Shown one piece after another: positions 17,027-25,082 of a DNA stretch of 64,000 nucleotides. The stretch's first letter is position 1, and each line of letters starts with the position of its first letter. The notes under the pieces were generated by a model that was given only the letters and a program-made list of their open reading frames with translations, did no database searches and was not told where the DNA came from. The translations under genes were made by a program, and so were the position numbers. This DNA is from Terribacillus aidingensis. GTDB lineage: Bacteria; Bacillota; Bacilli; Bacillales; Amphibacillaceae. The stretch lies in the NCBI RefSeq assembly GCF_040703035.1, contig NZ_CP159996.1:3258001-3322000 (forward strand), given 5' to 3'.

Positions 17027-17770
17027 ATGTCAACAATCGAAGGAAAAGTAGCAATCGTTACAGGAGCAGCATCTGGTATTGGTCTAGCAACTGCTGAAGC
17101 TTATGTAAATAAAGGCGGTAAAGTAGTCATTGCAGACTATAACGCTGAAGCAGGACAAAGAGAAACAGACAGACTGAAAGCAGCTGGCGGGGACGTTCTT
17201 TTCATCCAGTTCAACGCTGCTGAAGAAGATTCTATTAAAAATTTGATTGACCAAACAGTAGCACACTATGGTCAAGTTGATATTCTTGTAAACAACGCCG
17301 GTATTGGCGGCATGAGTGCAACGCATGAGCTATCTTATGAAGATTACCGTAAAGTAATCGCCATCAACCAAGATGGTATCTTCTTGGCTTCCAAATATGC
17401 TATCCAGGAAATGCTGAAATCAGGCGGCGGTGTCATCATCAATACATCTTCTGTTCTAGGCTTCGTTGCACAGCCTGGCGCGTTTTCTTACAACGCCAGC
17501 AAAGGTGCTGTTAACACATTGACTAAATCTCTTGCTGTGGAATATGGCGATAAAGGCATTCGTGTTAACGCTGTAAACCCAGGATTCGTTGAATCAGGAA
17601 TGGTGAACAAAGAAGCTCTTGGCGACTTCTATGATGGACTTGTAGCGAAACACCCAATCGGCCGTCTTGGCAAAGCGGATGAGATCGCACACGCTATCGT
17701 ATTCTTGACTGAAAACGACTTCGTAACTGGTGAAACGCTTGTAGTAGACGGCGGTTACCTAGCTCAGTAA
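17027..17770 (+). CDS. Short-chain dehydrogenase/reductase (SDR), paralogue of 10837
   Basis: 247 residues. TGAASGIG (about 12-19) is the cofactor loop, NNAG follows near 86, then the Ser of NTSSVLG and the catalytic YNASK. The aspartate in VIADYN suggests NAD. It shares its organisation and many residues with the SDR at 10837 (C-terminus DGGYLAQ versus DGGYTAQ). The ATG follows GGGGGTAACAC. Monocistronic, with its own terminator; substrate unknown. Confidence 0.88.
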   Translation: MSTIEGKVAIVTGAASGIGLATAEAYVNKGGKVVIADYNAEAGQRETDRLKAAGGDVLFIQFNAAEEDSIKNLIDQTVAHYGQVDILVNNAGIGGMSATHELSYEDYRKVIAINQDGIFLASKYAIQEMLKSGGGVIINTSSVLGFVAQPGAFSYNASKGAVNTLTKSLAVEYGDKGIRVNAVNPGFVESGMVNKEALGDFYDGLVAKHPIGRLGKADEIAHAIVFLTENDFVTGETLVVDGGYLAQ

Positions 17771-17778
17771 TATAAAAA

Positions 17779-17812
17779 TGAAAGGAGAACAGCTAAGCTG
17801 TTCTCCTTTTTT
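17779..17812. terminator. Bidirectional terminator, SDR / MBL hydrolase
   Basis: AAAGGAGAACAGC pairs with GCTGTTCTCCTTT around TAA, followed by T-run. Confidence 0.9.
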
Positions 17813-17824
17813 AATCTATGCACT

Positions 17825-18586
17825 TTAGAACGTATATGAGTCGCCATCATTTGGTACGAACACATTTGTCTCCATACCTTTTTCATGACAAAAGTTTATC
17901 AATTCTTCCCTAGACAATGTCCAATGATTGACCGCTTCCATATGCACTGCAATAATCTTTGCATTGCTGGCTGCTTTGTAAACTTCATGGACGTCTTCTT
18001 TTCCCATTACCAGAGCTCCACCCTCTAAAAATTGATTGTCCCCAGCGTTCACAACTATAACCTCTGGCTTATGGTTATCGATTGTATTTCCAACTTCCTC
18101 GTACCAGACTGTATCGCCTGCAACATATAAGGGTTGTTCACTTTCATGCTTAAACACAACGCCGCAAACAAGCCCGGCCATCTTCAATACTTCCCCCCTG
18201 CCATGTTCACCTTTTGTTTTAACTAACTGGATACCTTCAAAGACAGTTTCATTCGTAAGTACTTCAACATTCTCGAAACCAGCTCTTTGGATCGCTTCTG
18301 CATCCTCTTCGTTTTGGGAGAATACCTTAATCTTTTTGGGTAACGCCTCTTTAGCTGCATCGTCCCAATGATCTAGATGAAGATGCGTCACAATAACTGC
18401 ATCGATATCCTGTATGATACTATCGATAGAAAGCGGCAAGCTCACTAGGGGATTCTTTTGATCCAGCCTAAGTGAATTTGGAAAAGGCGGAAATACACCT
18501 TTGTGTGCTAACATAGGATCTATTAAAAACTTTTTACCTGCATATTCAACTACGATTGTTGCATTACGGATTTGCGTTATTTTCAT
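17825..18586 (-). CDS. MBL-fold metal-dependent hydrolase (UlaG/YtkL-like)
   Basis: 253 residues. The metallo-beta-lactamase motif is VTHLHLDHWD, and further metal ligands sit in KGEHGRG, VAGDTVW and VHMEAVNHW. The start MKITQIRNATIVVEYAGKKF matches the UPF0173/L-ascorbate-6-phosphate-lactonase-like group. Probably a cytoplasmic hydrolase of unknown substrate. Ribosome binding site GAGGAGAGG before the ATG. Divergent from the Lrp-like regulator at 18716, which may control it. Confidence 0.85.
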   Translation of the reverse strand: MKITQIRNATIVVEYAGKKFLIDPMLAHKGVFPPFPNSLRLDQKNPLVSLPLSIDSIIQDIDAVIVTHLHLDHWDDAAKEALPKKIKVFSQNEEDAEAIQRAGFENVEVLTNETVFEGIQLVKTKGEHGRGEVLKMAGLVCGVVFKHESEQPLYVAGDTVWYEEVGNTIDNHKPEVIVVNAGDNQFLEGGALVMGKEDVHEVYKAASNAKIIAVHMEAVNHWTLSREELINFCHEKGMETNVFVPNDGDSYTF

Positions 18587-18715
18587 TAAAAGTCCTCTCC
18601 TCTTTTTGTACTTATCTTAGCTCTATAAATATTCTATATAATGACCTACCTGCAGATACATACTCTAAATAAAGTCTTTTTTCTGGATGACTTTTTTTAT
18701 GAAAGGAGTTAAACC

Positions 18716-19132
18716 ATGTTAGACCAAACAGATTTGCAAATCCTGGAGGAACTGTCCAAGAACAGTCGTATTACCATGAAAGAATTAGGAGAAAAAGTCC
18801 ATTTGACCAGTCCCGCTGCTTCGGCCAGAGTAGCAAAATTGGAGGATAGCGGAATCATTGAAGCTTATACAATACGAATTAATGACGTTAAAATGGGATT
18901 TTACATACATGCTTTTATTACTATCTTCACACAGAATACAAATCACAGGCCTTTTCTTTCCTTTACAGATGCACAAAAGGACTTTGTTATTCAGAACTAC
19001 AAAATCAGCGGGGATGGCTGCTACCTTCTGGAATGTAAATTTCAGTCTAATGAAACGATGAATACATTTTTGGAAGAATTGAATCAGTATGCTAACTATA
19101 AACTCTCTATTGTCATAAATAAGAACACATAA
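18716..19132 (+). CDS. Lrp/AsnC-family regulator
   Basis: 138 residues. The N-terminal winged helix-turn-helix (LDQTDLQILEELSKNSRITMKELG, shown here only by its core DLQILEELSKNSRIT) is diagnostic of Lrp/AsnC, and the C-terminal half is a RAM-type alpha/beta domain. Such regulators respond to amino acids as octameric or dimeric proteins. AAAGGAG ribosome binding site. Divergent from the MBL hydrolase with 129 bp between starts, so joint regulation is plausible. Confidence 0.88.
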   Translation: MLDQTDLQILEELSKNSRITMKELGEKVHLTSPAASARVAKLEDSGIIEAYTIRINDVKMGFYIHAFITIFTQNTNHRPFLSFTDAQKDFVIQNYKISGDGCYLLECKFQSNETMNTFLEELNQYANYKLSIVINKNT

Positions 19133-19158
19133 AAAAGGTAACTGCACTGAAATTGCCC

Positions 19159-19216
19159 CAAAATAAAACACCTCCATTTATTCGGATATCAATAACTGTT
19201 TCCGAATTTGGAGGTG
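19159..19216 (-). terminator. Terminator of the SEDS operon
   Basis: On the minus strand CACCTCCA and TGGAGGTG, with inner ATTCGGA/TCCGAAT pairing, is followed by TTTTATTTT, 54 bp after the stop of the last SEDS gene. Confidence 0.65.
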
Positions 19217-19269
19217 ATTTAAATAAGATAATGAGGTAGAACTCATTATTGCTGGTTTTTCGTATTCTT

Positions 19270-20442
19270 CTATTCTCCAAAAAACTGATGGGCATATGTA
19301 TTCCGAACAGACATAACCATTCCCAGCAGGATCATATTAGAAAATAAAGAACTCCCTCCATATGTCAAAAAAGGAAGGGCAATGCCTTTAACTGGCAACA
19401 TCCCCTCTACCATACCTATGTTCTGCACTATTTGTATAGTAAGACTCAAAGCCAACCCGGCACAAATATACGTTCCGAATGGATCATTACTCTTTGAACC
19501 TATCTCTAAAATCCTGGTTATTAGTAGGAAAAAGAGCAATATAACAGCTGACCCTGTCAGAAATCCTCCCTCTTCCGCAATAGAAGCAAAGATAAAATCT
19601 GTATGCTTTTCCGGAACATACACGTTCCCTTCTTCTATTCCTTTCCCTGTAAGACCTCCTGTTCCAACTGCCAACACAGATCTTCTGCTTTGAAATGCTT
19701 GGTTGCTATTATCACTAGGATCCAGCCAACCTATTATTCTATCCTGCTGATGGGGTTTAAGCTTAGGTATCACATCATCATAAATAATCTCTGGTTTAAA
19801 TAAAAATAAGAAAACAACCATACCGATTACAAGTAATGGTACCAATATGCCTATTGTTACTACAATTTTGTTAAGCTTTATCATCCCTAACATGGCCACG
19901 ATTGCAAACATGTAAAGCATGACCATACCTGTATCTGGCTGTTGATAGACTAGTAAGCTCGGAGGAATCGTCACCAGTAATATTTTACCCAGTAGTAACA
20001 AATCCTCCTGTACTGTTCTGTTAAGGCGTTTTTCTTTAGTATCAGCTATCAATTTGGCTACCAATACAATCAAGCTAATTCGGAAAAACTCTGATGGCTG
20101 GATGGATCCTACAAAAGGAATACTGAACCATCTTTTCGCTCCGAGTATATTAGGCGCAATCGATTCAGGAGCGATAGTAAGAAACAATAGCGACAAAACT
20201 GAAACAATATAGAACGACCAAGCAAGCAAACGAAGCTGATTTAAATCCAATAGTCTGAACAATAACAGAAGAGTAAAGCCAATTATGTAGTTGATAAATT
20301 GCTTCTGTGCAAAATTCTGGCTGCCGAATTGTCCTCCAGACTGCGTACTAAAAATGAATAAAATACTGATTCCGCACAATAAACATAATATGATCATGAT
20401 CAGTTTATCCAACTCACCCAATCGCAATTTCTTCCCAAACAT
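19270..20442 (-). CDS. SEDS-family peptidoglycan polymerase (RodA/FtsW-like), second copy
   Basis: 390 residues, about ten membrane segments. Hallmarks of SEDS glycosyltransferases: GSIQPSEFFRISLI, YQQPDTGMVMLYMFA, the long extracellular loop with the catalytic Asp region, HTDFIFASIAEEGG and the end motif LPFLTYGGSS. These enzymes polymerise lipid II into glycan strands with a partner bPBP. The ATG lies 2 bp after the stop of the upstream SEDS gene, so both are co-transcribed. No bPBP gene is next to them. FtsW, RodA or SpoVE identity is not decidable here. Confidence 0.9.
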   Translation of the reverse strand: MFGKKLRLGELDKLIMIILCLLCGISILFIFSTQSGGQFGSQNFAQKQFINYIIGFTLLLLFRLLDLNQLRLLAWSFYIVSVLSLLFLTIAPESIAPNILGAKRWFSIPFVGSIQPSEFFRISLIVLVAKLIADTKEKRLNRTVQEDLLLLGKILLVTIPPSLLVYQQPDTGMVMLYMFAIVAMLGMIKLNKIVVTIGILVPLLVIGMVVFLFLFKPEIIYDDVIPKLKPHQQDRIIGWLDPSDNSNQAFQSRRSVLAVGTGGLTGKGIEEGNVYVPEKHTDFIFASIAEEGGFLTGSAVILLFFLLITRILEIGSKSNDPFGTYICAGLALSLTIQIVQNIGMVEGMLPVKGIALPFLTYGGSSLFSNMILLGMVMSVRNTYAHQFFGE

Positions 20443-20444
20443 AG

Positions 20445-21575
20445 TTAACGCCTTCTTTCCACGATAGGAATGCGGATTTGCTTGGCTTCCCGTGAGATCT
20501 GCAAAATAATTCCCATCGTAAACAGATTTACAATAAGAGAGGAACCACCATAACTAATAAAGGGCAATGGTATTCCTGTAATCGGTAAAAGGCCTGCAAC
20601 TGCACCTAAGTTGAAAACCACTTGAACCATAATTTGAAACAAAAAACCAATCGTCAATAAAGTACCGAATGAATTCTTTGCATGTAATGCTATATAAACT
20701 CCTTTTATAAGGAGCCCGAAATAAAGGAAAAACACCACGGCCAACCCAAAAGTCCCCAATTCCTCCAATACAACAGCCATGATAAAATCTGTATGAGCTT
20801 CGGGAAGAAAACCGAGTTTCTGAATACCGCCTCCTACACCTTTTCCTAATACACCGCCTGAAGCAATGGCTTCATAGCCATTAATCAGCTGATAACCTTT
20901 ACCATTTGGATCACTGAATGGATCCCGAAAGGATAAGATGCGCGCTAATCGATAAGGAGCAGATACAGCTAAATAAACCACAGCGCACGCACCAACTCCG
21001 ACGATACCGAGCAGATGACGTTTCTTGACTCCCGCACACAACAGAATAAAGACACAAGGTATCGCTATAGATGTAGCAGTTCCTAGATCCGGCTGCATAA
21101 GAATGAGCAAGAATACCACCCCTAGCAGTAAGAGCGGCGGTAATAGCTCTTTACTGAAATTAGTAAGTGTCTTCTCTTTTTTTCCGTACACGGATGCAAA
21201 ATAGACAACCATTGTGAATTTCACGAATTCTGCTGGCTGAAGGACGAGAGAACCTATTTGCAGCCAGCGCTGGGAATTATTCCGGACTTCTCCAAACCAA
21301 GGCGTAAGGACAAGTATGAGTAAAAGCCTCGATCCAATAATAAGAAGCGGAATCCATTTTTGATACAGCTTATAAGGCAGAAAAAAACCTATTGCCATAG
21401 CAAAGATTCCAATCAAAAACGATATCCATTGTCGATGAAAAAAGAAGTTTGAGACATTATATTTTATTGAACCTAATGAATAGCTAGCGCTATAAACCAT
21501 GATCAATCCAAATAAACTAATACTTGTAATTAAAAAAAGTAACGTCTTGTCTAGCTCTTTTAATTTCGATAACAT
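20445..21575 (-). CDS. SEDS-family peptidoglycan polymerase (FtsW/RodA-like), first copy
   Basis: 376 residues from ATG 21575 (GGAG 9 bp upstream); two upstream starts (TTG 21590, ATG 21584) are possible but worse spaced. About ten membrane segments. SEDS hallmarks: LQPAEFVKFTMVVYFA, LMQPDLGTATSIAI, AHTDFIMAVVLEELG and LPFISYGGSSLIVN. It uses lipid II as substrate in the membrane. Transcribed from a TTGACA promoter that overlaps the large palindrome at 21637-21671, back to back with uppP, which recycles the lipid carrier. Paralogue of the next gene in the operon. Confidence 0.9.
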   Translation of the reverse strand: MLSKLKELDKTLLFLITSISLFGLIMVYSASYSLGSIKYNVSNFFFHRQWISFLIGIFAMAIGFFLPYKLYQKWIPLLIIGSRLLLILVLTPWFGEVRNNSQRWLQIGSLVLQPAEFVKFTMVVYFASVYGKKEKTLTNFSKELLPPLLLLGVVFLLILMQPDLGTATSIAIPCVFILLCAGVKKRHLLGIVGVGACAVVYLAVSAPYRLARILSFRDPFSDPNGKGYQLINGYEAIASGGVLGKGVGGGIQKLGFLPEAHTDFIMAVVLEELGTFGLAVVFFLYFGLLIKGVYIALHAKNSFGTLLTIGFLFQIMVQVVFNLGAVAGLLPITGIPLPFISYGGSSLIVNLFTMGIILQISREAKQIRIPIVERRR

Positions 21576-21631
21576 ATCGAGCATCTCCAATTAAGCAAAC
21601 TAAGTCATCTAGAAAAATACCGGCTTTCGCA

Positions 21632-21661
21632 ATGATAGCGGTAGTGTTGACAATATGTCAA
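21632..21661 (-). promoter_or_regulatory. Promoter of the SEDS operon
   Basis: On the minus strand TTGACA (21661-21656), 18 bp, TATCAT (21637-21632). The -35 is part of the right arm of the palindrome. Confidence 0.6.
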
Positions 21662-21671
21662 CACTACCGCT
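21637..21671. promoter_or_regulatory. Perfect 35-bp inverted repeat between SEDS operon and uppP
   Basis: AGCGGTAGTGTTGACA and its exact reverse complement TGTCAACACTACCGCT are separated by ATA. It covers the -35 of the leftward promoter and precedes the rightward uppP promoter. This is best explained as the operator of a dimeric regulator acting on both units; a terminator is unlikely because no T-run follows on either strand. Confidence 0.75.
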
Positions 21672-21688
21672 GAATTTCTACCCCAACA

Positions 21689-21717
21689 TTGACAAAACAT
21701 CAACATTTCTATATGGT
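21689..21717 (+). promoter_or_regulatory. Promoter of uppP
   Basis: TTGACA, 17 bp, TATGGT; about 40 bp upstream of the GAGG ribosome binding site. Confidence 0.65.
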
Positions 21718-21763
21718 ATCTTACTGAGAAAAAAGTCAGAAATAAATAGTGAGGAAAATTATT

Positions 21764-22621
21764 ATGGATTTTTGGATTTTGCTATGCAAATATCTCTTTT
21801 TAGGTCTTGTTCAGGGAATATCCGAACCGATCCCAATCAGTTCAAGTGGACACTTGATTATTGCGCAGCATCTATTAGGTATAGAAGTAAAGGATTTAAG
21901 CTTTGAAGTAATCGTCAACACAGCTTCTCTTATTGCTGTGATACTTGTTTATAAAAATCAAATTGCCAGATTATCTGCTTCAACTTACCAATACATAGTG
22001 AAGCGAGAAGAAACAAAAAAAGATGATTTCAAACTCGTTATCTATCTTATTATCGGGACAATACCAGCCGCATTATTGGGACTGCTATTTAACGATTTTA
22101 TTGGAGAGAATCTGAAAAGTACATTTACGGTTGGCATCGCGCTGCTTTTAACTGCAATATCTTTGTTCCTTATCAGAAACATCAAAGGAACTATAAACTC
22201 ACAAAAGATAGGCTGGAAAGAGGCACTACTGGTAGGACTTGGGCAATCAATTGCTCTTATTCCTGGTGTGAGTCGCTCCGGTGCAACCGTCGTGGCAGGC
22301 ATGCTTACAGGAATGAATCGAAATACAGCATTAATGTTCTCCTTTTTACTCTATATACCGGTAAGCTTAGGAGCTAGTATCCTAGAGATTCCTGATATGT
22401 TCAGCCAAAATATTACTACAGATTATTTAATCGCATATGCTGTAGCGTTTGTTGCATCTCTTATCGGTACTTATTTTGCTTTGAAATGGTTTATCGACGT
22501 CATGAAAAAAGGTAAATTGATATATTTTTCTATCTATTGCTTATTCTTAGCGATTATCACATTGTTTCTATTAAAAAAACACCCAGCCAAGCGATGCTTG
22601 GCTGGGTGTTTTTTTAGATGA
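21764..22621 (+). CDS. uppP: Undecaprenyl-diphosphatase UppP (BacA)
   Basis: 285 residues from ATG 21764 (GAGG 9 bp upstream; a GTG at 21749 is in frame but overlaps the ribosome binding site). Polytopic membrane enzyme. The active-site motifs are QGISEPIPISSSGH and LIPGVSRSGAT. It removes a phosphate from undecaprenyl diphosphate so the lipid carrier can be reused, and overproduction gives bacitracin resistance. The normal protein would end near ITLFLL; here the last 15 or so residues are encoded by the terminator hairpin 22580-22615 and the frame overlaps the 3' end of gntP by 8 bp. Confidence 0.93.
   Translation: MDFWILLCKYLFLGLVQGISEPIPISSSGHLIIAQHLLGIEVKDLSFEVIVNTASLIAVILVYKNQIARLSASTYQYIVKREETKKDDFKLVIYLIIGTIPAALLGLLFNDFIGENLKSTFTVGIALLLTAISLFLIRNIKGTINSQKIGWKEALLVGLGQSIALIPGVSRSGATVVAGMLTGMNRNTALMFSFLLYIPVSLGASILEIPDMFSQNITTDYLIAYAVAFVASLIGTYFALKWFIDVMKKGKLIYFSIYCLFLAIITLFLLKKHPAKRCLAGCFFR
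22573..22616. terminator. Bidirectional terminator inside the uppP 3' end
   Basis: CACCCAGCCAAGC and GCTTGGCTGGGTG around GAT, with A-run before and T-run after. It is translated as part of uppP and serves gntP from the other side. Confidence 0.9.
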
Positions 22622-23960
22622 ATATATCCAATATCATCGTAAATACAAGACCTGATACAGCTACAACTGTCGATAGTACAGTATAAGTTCCAAAGGCTTC
22701 TTTCAGTGTCATACCTAAGGATTCTTTTACCATCCAGAATCCAGCGTCGTTAACGTGAGATGCAATTGCACTGCCGGCACCTGTTGCAAGAGCTACTAGC
22801 TCCAGGTTTACATCTGGCATAGTACCTAGTGACGGAATAACCAGCCCCGCTGTTGTCAGTGTAGCAACTGTTCCTGATCCAAGACAGATACGAAGGATTG
22901 CTGCAACCATCCAAGCGAAGAATACTGGAGACATGGATGTATCTGCAAAGATAGAGGCTACATAGTCACCAACACCGCCATCGATGAGGACCTGCTTCAA
23001 GGCTCCGCCTCCACCGATGATCAATAGAAGCATTCCAAGTGCGTTAATAGCTGATCCACAGGAATCCATCAGTTTCTTAATAGGAATATTTCTTCTTATC
23101 CCCATTGTGTATATCGCAACTAATAGTGAAATTACCATCGCTGTGGAAGAGTTACCCACAAAGCGGATGATTTCTATTAACATATTGTCAGCAAATCCTC
23201 GTTCTGCTTGCAGGATATCCACAGCTGCGCCAATTGCCATGAGGATAACTGGGAATAGTGCAGTGAAAACACTGATACCGAAACCTGGCATTTCTTCTTC
23301 TTTGAATGTTTTTGCAACACCAAAGGATTCACTGCCCTCACGTGTCCAAGCAGTTGGAACGATTTTTTTAGCAAGCTTCGGATACAGGATACCCGCAAGG
23401 ATAACCGTAGGAATTGCAACAATGATACCATAAATCAACATAAGTCCAATATTTGCACCATATTCGGCTGCTACTGCAGTCGGACCTGGGTGCGGCGGCA
23501 GGAATGCGTGTGTTGCAAGTGCCGCTGTTACCATCGGCAAACCAAGATGCACGATCGATACTTTCAATTCTTTTGCGATCGAGAAGATGATCGGAATAAG
23601 CAAAACGATTGTTACTTCAAGGAACAATGCAATACCAACGATGAATGAAGCAAATAGAACAGCCCACTGAATACGTTTTTCGCCGAATTTATCAATAAGC
23701 GTAGTCGCAATTCGGTTGGCACCGCCAGCGTCTGCAATCAAACGTCCTAGCATAGCACCCATACCGAATATCAGCGCTATATGACCGAGTGTGCCGCCTA
23801 AACCGCTTTCAATTGAGCCAACTACTTCTGACATCGGCATTCCTAGCAGCAATGCGACGATAAAGGAAACAATGATCAAGGAAACGAATGTGTTCAGTTT
23901 AAGTCCCATAATCATGATAAGCAATAATAGTACACCTAAAGCTATGATCAGTAATGGCAT
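22614..23960 (-). CDS. GntP-family gluconate/sugar-acid permease
   Basis: 448 residues from ATG 23960 (GGGG purine run upstream), the standard GntP length. About 12 membrane segments; family stretches include ATHAFLPPHPGPTAVAA and ICLGSGTVATLTTAGLV near the end, plus AIASHVNDAGFWMVKE. It imports gluconate-like acids by proton symport. Last gene of a deoR-dtnK-pdxA2-gntP unit, which points to D-threonate or D-erythronate as substrate. A cre-like site lies in the 98-bp gap upstream, suggesting a separate catabolite-controlled promoter or roadblock. Confidence 0.92.
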   Translation of the reverse strand: MPLLIIALGVLLLLIMIMGLKLNTFVSLIIVSFIVALLLGMPMSEVVGSIESGLGGTLGHIALIFGMGAMLGRLIADAGGANRIATTLIDKFGEKRIQWAVLFASFIVGIALFLEVTIVLLIPIIFSIAKELKVSIVHLGLPMVTAALATHAFLPPHPGPTAVAAEYGANIGLMLIYGIIVAIPTVILAGILYPKLAKKIVPTAWTREGSESFGVAKTFKEEEMPGFGISVFTALFPVILMAIGAAVDILQAERGFADNMLIEIIRFVGNSSTAMVISLLVAIYTMGIRRNIPIKKLMDSCGSAINALGMLLLIIGGGGALKQVLIDGGVGDYVASIFADTSMSPVFFAWMVAAILRICLGSGTVATLTTAGLVIPSLGTMPDVNLELVALATGAGSAIASHVNDAGFWMVKESLGMTLKEAFGTYTVLSTVVAVSGLVFTMILDIFI

Positions 23961-23982
23961 GATGATTTCCCCCAAATCTCTT

Positions 23983-23996
23983 TGTAAGTGTTTACA
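23983..23996. promoter_or_regulatory. cre-like site before gntP
   Basis: TGTAAGTGTTTACA differs from the cre consensus only at the central C (T here); located 23 bp upstream of gntP. Confidence 0.5.
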
Positions 23997-24058
23997 TTGT
24001 TGTCCGTCAGAAAGGAAGGACTTCTACATCCTTCCAATCTTCCGGTATGTTGTTTTGC

Positions 24059-25069
24059 TTAAAGCGTCGTACGAGTAAAGTTTGGTGCATATTGCGCTGC
24101 AACTTTGATACATTCTTCCATGCTGATACTTTCCGCAATGTTCTTGCCCGCAATATCAAATGCTGTACCGTGGTCGACGGATGTACGCAAGAACGGCAGG
24201 CCATTCGTGATGGAAACAGTACGGTGGAAGTCTGTCATCTTCGCTGCGATATGACCTTGGTCATGATACAAGGAAAGAACTGCATCATATTTGCCGTTTA
24301 GTGCTTGGAAGAAGACAGAGTCAGCAGGAACAGGTCCGACTGCATCGATACCATCTTTAACAGCAAGCTCGATACCTGGTTTGATTTGTTCTACTTCCTC
24401 CCAGCCGAACAAGCCGCCTTCACCGCTATGCGGGTTCAAGCCTGCCACTGCAAAGCGGCGATTTTCCACACCTAGACGCTGAAGTGCTTTGTCACAGCGA
24501 ATCAAGTAATCTTGTACTCTTTCTTTTGTCATCTGTGCAATAGCATCTTTTAAAGAAAGGTGACGTGTAAGGAAGAAGATACGCATACCGTTTACTTCGA
24601 ACATTGTTAGCGGATCATCAGAACCTGCTAGGTCCTCCAGCATTTCTGTATGTCCGATGTAAGGAACTTTCGCTGCTTTCAAGGACTCTTTGTTGATTGG
24701 AGTTGTCGCAAGTGCTTGCACTTGACCATCCATCGCAAGCTCAACAGATTTCTTGATATATTCGAAAGCGCCTTGGCCCCCCTGAGCCGAAACTTGGCCG
24801 TATTCTAGTGCTTCGATATCAATGTTGTCCAGATTGATTACGTCGACTGTACCCAACTCGTATTTTCCTTCTGTCGGGGAAGATACTTCGTTTACTTCCA
24901 GGTTCGCCTCAACGATTTCAATCGCTTTTTTGATGACTGCTGTATCACCAATCACAAGTGGTTTACATACATCGTATATTTCCTGCTTTGTTAGTGACTT
25001 CATTGTAATCTCCGGCCCGATACCTGCTGGATCTCCCATTGGAATTGCGATAATTGCTCTTTCTGTCAT
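24059..25069 (-). CDS. pdxA2: 4-phospho-D-threonate/erythronate dehydrogenase, PdxA2 type
   Basis: 336 residues. PdxA fold: [11 protein letters not shown] at the N-terminus, [25 protein letters not shown] (metal and phosphate site) and the late DQGHIAAKM and [14 protein letters not shown] segments. PdxA2 proteins oxidise and decarboxylate the 4-phosphate of D-threonate or D-erythronate to dihydroxyacetone phosphate, unlike the vitamin B6 enzyme PdxA. The direct neighbour DtnK-like kinase supplies that substrate. AAGGAGG ribosome binding site; 13 bp after dtnK. Confidence 0.92.
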   Translation of the reverse strand: MTERAIIAIPMGDPAGIGPEITMKSLTKQEIYDVCKPLVIGDTAVIKKAIEIVEANLEVNEVSSPTEGKYELGTVDVINLDNIDIEALEYGQVSAQGGQGAFEYIKKSVELAMDGQVQALATTPINKESLKAAKVPYIGHTEMLEDLAGSDDPLTMFEVNGMRIFFLTRHLSLKDAIAQMTKERVQDYLIRCDKALQRLGVENRRFAVAGLNPHSGEGGLFGWEEVEQIKPGIELAVKDGIDAVGPVPADSVFFQALNGKYDAVLSLYHDQGHIAAKMTDFHRTVSITNGLPFLRTSVDHGTAFDIAGKNIAESISMEECIKVAAQYAPNFTRTTL

Positions 25070-25082
25070 TGTTTATTCCTCC

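Noticed and set aside
21637..21671. Large palindrome as a transcription terminator
   Set aside because: No T-run on either strand, and it overlaps promoter elements for both divergent units.
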